A stretch of DNA of 10,436 bases, from positions 33,322 through 43,757 of the forward strand of contig DEPD01000127.1 of the NCBI GenBank assembly GCA_002358575.1. The letters are read 5' to 3'. A program made the translations under genes and the position numbers. A model generated the notes under the pieces. That model was given only the letters and a program-made list of their open reading frames with translations. It was not told where the DNA came from and ran no database searches. Every line of letters begins with the position of its first letter. Positions within the stretch are counted from its first letter, which is position 1. Shown in pieces: positions 6,669 through 10,436 of the stretch. Source of the stretch: Lachnospiraceae bacterium UBA3401 (GTDB taxonomy: Bacteria; Bacillota; Clostridia; Lachnospirales; Lachnospiraceae).

Positions 6669-8069
6669 ATGAAGACAAGAAAAGGATATAAGACATACCC
6701 GTTGACGGCTGCGCAGAAGTACCATTTTTATTATGCGGATTACTGCCCGGGCAAGGAGATTCTCAATGTTGGCAGCAGCCTTACCATTGAGTTTGAGTTG
6801 AATATTGATGAGCTTAGAAAGGCAATCTACAAGGCATATGAGCGCAACGAATCCATGCGCGCTAGACTTGTGTATGACGAGAAAGAGAAGACATGGTATC
6901 AATACATTGTGGATAAAGAGGAGCGTGAAATTGAGTTTGTGGATTTCACAGATAAGACTATGGAGGAAGCGGACGCGGAGATGACAGCGTGGACGCGCGT
7001 TCCTTTTGGTCAGGACGAGCCAATGAATAAGATTGTCATTATCAAGACACCAGACAATTTTGAGGGTATGTTTATTGTGGGCGATCACAGATTTTTGGAT
7101 GCGCAGTCCTTGATTGGCTTTATGAAGGATGTTATTGAGTTGTACTGCAACGCAAATTTCGAGAATGTGCCCTATCCGGCTGATACGCGTTCTTATATTG
7201 AACAGATTGAAAAGGATTTTGCCTATGAGGCTGGCAGCAAAGCGCAGACAAGAGACAGAGAATATTTTCATAAAATGTTTGAGGCGCCAGAACCTATTTA
7301 CAATGGAATTGACGGAAGGAAAAGACTGGATGATGCGAGACACAAAATGAATAATCCTAATCTTAGAGCAGCACCAACAGGTTCTGACAGCTTTGTGGCA
7401 GACATTGATATTTTTCATTTGGAAGGAGAGCCAACAGCTCGTTTGATGAAATTCTGTGAACAACAGCATATTTCCTTGCAATGTCTGCTCATTATGGGAA
7501 TCCGTACCTATCTGCAAAAAATGAATAGCTGCGATGATATATCTATGATGGTTGCGTACGCCCGCAGAGCAACTTTGCTTGAAAAGAAATCTGGTGGGAC
7601 GCGTATTCATAGCTTTCCATTCCGAACGATTATTTCTGAAGACAAGACTTTTATGGAGGGTATTCTGGAAATTAGGGACAAGCAGAATGAAATTTTCCGC
7701 TATGTGAACTTTGATCCTGTGGAGTGTATGAATTACAAGAAAGAGGTTTATAAAACACCACTGGGCATGGGTTATGAGACGGTGGCGCTCACATATCAGC
7801 CGGCAACATTGCGCGAGAAAGGTCTGGTTGATTTGGGTGATATTCGCTACAAGACAAAGCGGTATGGCAATGGGTACTATGCGGATGGTCTCTATCTGAC
7901 CGTGATGCACAGACCAGAGGATAATGGTTTGGATTTTAGTTTTGAACATCAAGTAAAAGCATACAGCAGAGAGGCACTTGAGCTGTTCTATTACTATATG
8001 TGTAAGATTATGTTTAAGGGTATCGAGAATCCAAATCTTAAGATTGGCGCTGTAATAAAATTAATTTAA
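6669..8069 (+). CDS. Stand-alone NRPS-type condensation-domain acyltransferase
   Basis: The 466-residue protein matches the size and layout of one NRPS condensation (C) domain or a PapA/WES-like acyltransferase. It opens with the C1-like YPLTAAQKYHFYY (10-22), followed by an N-terminal lobe with NESMRARLVYDE (60-71). The active-site motif HHxxxDG appears as DHRFLDA (139-145): catalytic H140 and structural D144 are kept, but the first His is Asp and the Gly is Ala. The C-terminal lobe (about 245-466) includes a latch-like region. No adenylation, carrier or thioesterase domain is fused. It would transfer an acyl group from a carrier protein to an amine or alcohol acceptor, and ACP and ligase genes follow directly. 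An AAAGGGAG ribosome binding site lies before the ATG. A long antisense frame over it is only a shadow. Confidence 0.82.
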   Translation: MKTRKGYKTYPLTAAQKYHFYYADYCPGKEILNVGSSLTIEFELNIDELRKAIYKAYERNESMRARLVYDEKEKTWYQYIVDKEEREIEFVDFTDKTMEEADAEMTAWTRVPFGQDEPMNKIVIIKTPDNFEGMFIVGDHRFLDAQSLIGFMKDVIELYCNANFENVPYPADTRSYIEQIEKDFAYEAGSKAQTRDREYFHKMFEAPEPIYNGIDGRKRLDDARHKMNNPNLRAAPTGSDSFVADIDIFHLEGEPTARLMKFCEQQHISLQCLLIMGIRTYLQKMNSCDDISMMVAYARRATLLEKKSGGTRIHSFPFRTIISEDKTFMEGILEIRDKQNEIFRYVNFDPVECMNYKKEVYKTPLGMGYETVALTYQPATLREKGLVDLGDIRYKTKRYGNGYYADGLYLTVMHRPEDNGLDFSFEHQVKAYSREALELFYYYMCKIMFKGIENPNLKIGAVIKLI

Positions 8070-8159
8070 AATTATAATGGTTCTCTTTTTGTTGGCAGTG
8101 GATAGTATCGGGTACAAAAAGACTTTGAGAGTCTATTAGAAGGAAAGGCAGGAATTGCA

Positions 8160-8381
8160 ATGTTTGAAAAATTGGCAGATATCATTACAAATTATGTCGA
8201 GGTAAAGAAGGAGGATATAAAGCCAGAGTCTCGTTTTATGGAAGATTTAGGTTTTAGTTCGTTCGATTTTATGAGTATGCTCGGCGAGGTGGAGGAAGAG
8301 CTTGATATCGAAATTAATCCTGAAGAAGCTGCGGATATTCGCACTGTTCAGGAGGCAGTGGATTATTTGGAAAAGCTGTAA
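8160..8381 (+). CDS. Discrete acyl carrier protein
   Basis: This 73-residue acidic four-helix protein is an acyl/peptidyl carrier protein. The phosphopantetheine site is S34 in EDLGFSSFDFMSML, corresponding to the DSL motif of ACPs (here S-S-F). The flanking pattern D29-L-G and the acidic helix II (EVEEELDIEINPEEA) are typical. It is carried alone between the condensation enzyme and the acyl-AMP ligase and probably shuttles the activated acyl group between them as a thioester. It is unlikely to be the housekeeping AcpP, since no fatty acid synthesis genes adjoin and the usual DSL motif is altered. A phosphopantetheinyl transferase is not in the window, so it must be encoded elsewhere. The 90-base gap before it holds only a short 5-bp hairpin (8120-8134). 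AGGA at 8150-8153 precedes the ATG. Confidence 0.92.
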   Translation: MFEKLADIITNYVEVKKEDIKPESRFMEDLGFSSFDFMSMLGEVEEELDIEINPEEAADIRTVQEAVDYLEKL

Positions 8382-8388
8382 AGTAAGG

Positions 8389-8468
8389 CAGAGAAAATAT
8401 GCCATTAAGGCGGTGCATAAGGCATACGGTGAGTAGGGAAGAGGACTATTTACTACTTGATGGCAAAT
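8389..8468 (+). repeat. Diverged third copy of the structured intergenic repeat
   Basis: Bases 8389-8442 align without gaps to 4151-4204 with 43 of 54 identical; 10 of the 11 differences are transitions. The inner GCC-ATTAA-GGC hairpin is kept (GTTAA in the other copy). The GAGTAGGGAAGA block continues the match, but the following stem is degenerate: GAGTAG (8431-8436) can pair with CTACTT (8453-8458) only with a wobble. The copy begins 7 bases after the ACP stop, in the same orientation as the pair downstream of ilvE. Confidence 0.7.
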
Positions 8469-8473
8469 AGTCC
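8443..8473 (+). other. 9-bp hairpin between the ACP and ligase genes
   Basis: GGACTATTT (8443-8451) pairs perfectly with AAATAGTCC (8465-8473) around a 13-base loop. It overlaps and would exclude the weaker GAGTAG/CTACTT pairing of the repeat, so two alternative folds exist. No T-run follows, so it is not an obvious terminator. It might be a processing site, an mRNA stabiliser or a translation control. Confidence 0.4.
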
Positions 8474-8542
8474 CAAGAAAAATGTTAACTAGAGCCAATG
8501 GGTGGTTGGCGCGGAAGATAGTGGAAGATTAAAGGGGAAACG

Positions 8543-8587
8543 ATGGAATGTCAGGAATGTCAGGGGTATAACATTGGAAATTCCTAG
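8543..8587 (+). CDS. Possible 14-residue leader peptide before the ligase
   Basis: An ATG at 8543 follows AAAGGGGA (8531-8538) with good spacing and opens a 14-codon frame, MECQECQGYNIGNS, ending in TAG at 8585-8587, 16 bases before the ligase ATG. The ligase start itself is badly spaced, so translation of this short frame could help reinitiation downstream. It may equally be chance: such short frames are common, and most of it is a 9-base tandem repeat. Confidence 0.2.
   Translation: MECQECQGYNIGNS
8546..8563 (+). repeat. 9-base tandem duplication
   Basis: GAATGTCAG occurs twice in direct tandem (8546-8554 and 8555-8563). Within the small reading frame this encodes an ECQ-ECQ duplication. 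It probably arose by slippage. Confidence 0.7.
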
Positions 8588-8603
8588 AAACACATAGAAG
8601 GGC

Positions 8604-10154
8604 ATGGTCAAAGATATGAGTGAGATTTATCATACAATACGGGAGCTGTTGGTGGCTGCCGAGCGGAATTTTGGTGAGCAAGATGCATTTTGCTACAAGG
8701 TGAAGAATAGTGAGGACAACGGCAAAAAAGAAGTGAAAGTTGCTGCAAAGACCTACACGCAGTTAAAGAATGATACCGAATGTTTTTCGGCTGCGTTGGC
8801 TGCTCTCGGGGAACAAGGAAAACATATTGCAGTTATTGGGCCAACGTCTTACTCGTGGGTAGTCACATATTTTGGCGTTGTGGGTAGCGGAAGTGTTGCG
8901 GTGCCGCTTGATGCGAATCTGCCTGATGAAGATTTGTGCGAGTTGATTGATCGCGCAGACGTGACAACACTTGTTTATGACGAGACAAAATCTGGTGTGG
9001 CACAATTGGCAGAACAGCGCTGCGAAGGATTAAAACGTATCATTTGTATGGGCGAGCCACAGGGAATTGAAAATGGTTTGTCCTTGTGGAATTTGATTGA
9101 AGAACAGAGTGCTGGCTTTGATTACATGCCAAATCCAGAAGACCTTGCGACAATTATGTTTACATCTGGCACTACTGGAAAGAGTAAGGGGGTAATGCTC
9201 ACGCATAGAAACTTGGCGGAGAATGCAACCTGTTTGGATATGGGGTTGGAATCTGGAATTGTGATTATGTCCGTACTTCCAATTCATCACGCTTACTGTC
9301 TTAGCATGGATATTTTAAAGGGAATTTCAATTGGTGCCATTATTTGCATCAATGATTCGTTACTGCGTGTGGCAAAGAATATTAAGCTCTTTGAGCCAAA
9401 TATGATTTTGATGGTTCCGTTAATGATTGAGACACTTGCAAAGAAACTTGAGGAGGCGTCATGGATTCCAGCACCGCTTGTCAAGGCAAAAGTGTTTGGG
9501 AAACAGTTTCATACAGTGTGTAGTGGTGGTGCATATCTCAATCCATCTTATTTGGAGATGTTTAAAAAATATGGTATTACAATTTGGCAAGGTTATGGCA
9601 TGACAGAGTGTTCACCAGTAATTAGTACAAATTACGGAACGTTTATGAAGGAGGGATCTGTTGGAAAGTTGATGCCTAACTGTGAGGCAAAAGTGGTGGA
9701 TGAAGAACTCTGGGTGAAGGGTTCGAGCGTTATGCAAGGCTATTACAAAATGCCTAAGGAGACGGAGGGGACGCTTTCTGACGGTTGGCTAAAGACAGGT
9801 GATCTGGGATATGTGGATGAGGACGGCTATGTTTTTCTTACTGGACGCAAAAAGAATTTGATTATTACACCAAATGGCGAGAATGTATCGCCGGAGGAAA
9901 TTGAGAATAAGCTTGGTGAGAATCGTCTTGTGCAAGAGGTATTAGTGCGCGAGAGCGATGGTGCGATTGAGGCGGAAATTTTCCCAGATTACGAGTATGC
10001 AGGCAAAAAGAAAATGAAAGATATACAAAGTGAGTTGCAAAATGTTATTGACGCATACAATAAAACAGCGCCGCTTTATAAGAGGGTGTTTAAACTAAAA
10101 ATGCGTGAGACAGAATTTGAGAAAAATACAACAAAGAAGATTAAGCGGTTTTAA
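8604..10154 (+). CDS. Acyl-AMP ligase / long-chain fatty acid-CoA ligase-like enzyme
   Basis: This member of the ANL superfamily (516 residues) activates a carboxylic acid with ATP to acyl-AMP and transfers it to CoA or a carrier protein. Motifs: TIMFTSGTTGKSKGVMLTH (183-201, the P-loop-like A3), WQGYGMTECSP (328-338, A5), KTGDLGYVDEDGY (397-409, A7), LTGRKKNLI (412-420, A8), and near the C-terminus NTTKKIKR with K512 as the likely adenylation lysine (A10). It resembles FadD/AAS-type ligases rather than amino-acid A domains. Beside a discrete ACP and a condensation enzyme, it probably loads the ACP. The start is uncertain: GAAGGG (8597-8602) is only 1 base before ATG 8604 and 13 before ATG 8616 (MSEIYHT). 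The 222-base gap upstream holds a repeat copy and a tiny frame. Confidence 0.92.
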   Translation: MVKDMSEIYHTIRELLVAAERNFGEQDAFCYKVKNSEDNGKKEVKVAAKTYTQLKNDTECFSAALAALGEQGKHIAVIGPTSYSWVVTYFGVVGSGSVAVPLDANLPDEDLCELIDRADVTTLVYDETKSGVAQLAEQRCEGLKRIICMGEPQGIENGLSLWNLIEEQSAGFDYMPNPEDLATIMFTSGTTGKSKGVMLTHRNLAENATCLDMGLESGIVIMSVLPIHHAYCLSMDILKGISIGAIICINDSLLRVAKNIKLFEPNMILMVPLMIETLAKKLEEASWIPAPLVKAKVFGKQFHTVCSGGAYLNPSYLEMFKKYGITIWQGYGMTECSPVISTNYGTFMKEGSVGKLMPNCEAKVVDEELWVKGSSVMQGYYKMPKETEGTLSDGWLKTGDLGYVDEDGYVFLTGRKKNLIITPNGENVSPEEIENKLGENRLVQEVLVRESDGAIEAEIFPDYEYAGKKKMKDIQSELQNVIDAYNKTAPLYKRVFKLKMRETEFEKNTTKKIKRF

Positions 10155-10169
10155 GTCAAAAGCGGCAGT

Positions 10170-10189
10170 TCTTTAGTGTAAAGATTTTT
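10170..10189 (+). terminator. Weak possible terminator after the ligase
   Basis: TCTTTA (10170-10175) pairs with TAAAGA (10179-10184) around GTG, followed by TTTTT. The stem is short and AT-rich, so termination would be inefficient at best. It is the only candidate for the end of the operon. Confidence 0.25.
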
Positions 10190-10216
10190 GTAAACTAGAA
10201 TAAGGAGAATCTTAGA

Positions 10217-10420
10217 ATGTATGGTGCGGTATTCGGCGATATTATCGGCTCCACCTATGAACTCCACAACGTAAAAACCGTAGACTTCCCGCTGTTCCCT
10301 GCCGGAAGTACTTTTACAGACGACACGGTTATGACCATAGCCGTAGCAGAAAAATTACTGACCCAGTCACAAAGCAAACATTTTCTCCTGCCGTTGCAAA
10401 TCACTTCTGCCAAAAGTTAG
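10217..10420 (+). pseudogene. 5' part of an ADP-ribosylglycohydrolase-family gene, apparently frameshifted
   Basis: The first ~48 residues match the start of ADP-ribosylglycohydrolases (DraG/MacroD-unrelated fold), which remove ADP-ribose from modified targets: GAVFGDIIGSTYE (3-15) and FTDDTVMT (33-40), with the metal-binding T-D-D. Full proteins are about 250-300 residues, yet this frame stops at 10418-10420 after 67 codons, and its last ~19 residues do not look like the family. Frame 1 is open from 10357 to the window end, so a one-base change, for example in the A-run at 10350-10354, would join the frames; I do not recognise that downstream sequence either. Codon use differs from the neighbours (ACC, TTC, GAC, GCC favoured), which suggests transfer. 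AAGGAG at 10202-10207 precedes the ATG. A chimeric junction is the main alternative. Confidence 0.6.
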
Positions 10421-10436
10421 GAACTGTAGAAAAATA

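Noticed and set aside
6459..7952. Long antisense reading frame (497 codons) opposite the condensation gene
   Set aside because: It lies opposite a gene with clear family motifs and a ribosome binding site, has low-complexity His/Ile/Cys-rich content without motifs, and reaches into the opposite strand of the hydrolase gene.
8160..8381. Housekeeping AcpP
   Set aside because: The carrier lies in a TetR-controlled operon with condensation and ligase genes, and its phosphopantetheine site reads SSF instead of the usual DSL.
8443..8473. Intrinsic terminator between ACP and ligase
   Set aside because: The stem is good, but no T-run follows AAATAGTCC; the next bases are CAAGAAAAATG.

Overview
The window looks like chromosome of a low-GC Firmicute, most likely a clostridial gut-type bacterium of the Lachnospiraceae. 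This is inferred from the AT-rich composition, strong AGGAGG-type ribosome binding sites, and the character of the DHFR, BCAT and TetR proteins. No rRNA, tRNA, CRISPR array or insertion sequence is visible.

Left part (1-4135) carries general cell functions on the + strand. It holds the end of an unrecognised gene, a short DtxR/MntR-type metal regulator, an intergenic stretch of about 330 bp with an imperfect hairpin, an MBL/beta-CASP ribonuclease-like protein followed 21 bp later by dihydrofolate reductase (folA), and then, behind its own promoter, a branched-chain aminotransferase (ilvE) ended by a clear intrinsic terminator.

Middle (4096-4280): the ilvE terminator hairpin is the first part of a tandemly duplicated structured repeat. 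A diverged further copy lies about 4.2 kb away, between two genes of the next operon. Substitutions between copies are almost all transitions, and pairing in the stem is kept.

Right part (4281-10154) is a self-contained, apparently TetR-controlled locus. A TetR repressor (- strand) is divergent from five + strand genes: an SCP2-type lipid-binding protein with a Lys/Glu/Ala tail, a membrane-anchored alpha/beta hydrolase, a stand-alone condensation-domain acyltransferase with an altered active-site motif, a discrete acyl carrier protein, and an acyl-AMP ligase. Two near-identical inverted repeats, 44 bp apart, sit on and just downstream of the operon promoter. The inferred chemistry is that the ligase adenylates a carboxylic (fatty) acid, the ACP carries it as a thioester, the condensation enzyme moves it to an amine or alcohol, and the SCP2 protein and hydrolase handle or trim a lipophilic substrate or product. 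The product is unknown. This minimal split NRPS-like system is the most interesting content of the window.

Right edge (10217-10436): the start of an ADP-ribosylglycohydrolase-family gene with different codon use stops after 67 codons while another frame stays open to the window end. It is probably frameshifted or chimeric and may mark the edge of transferred DNA.
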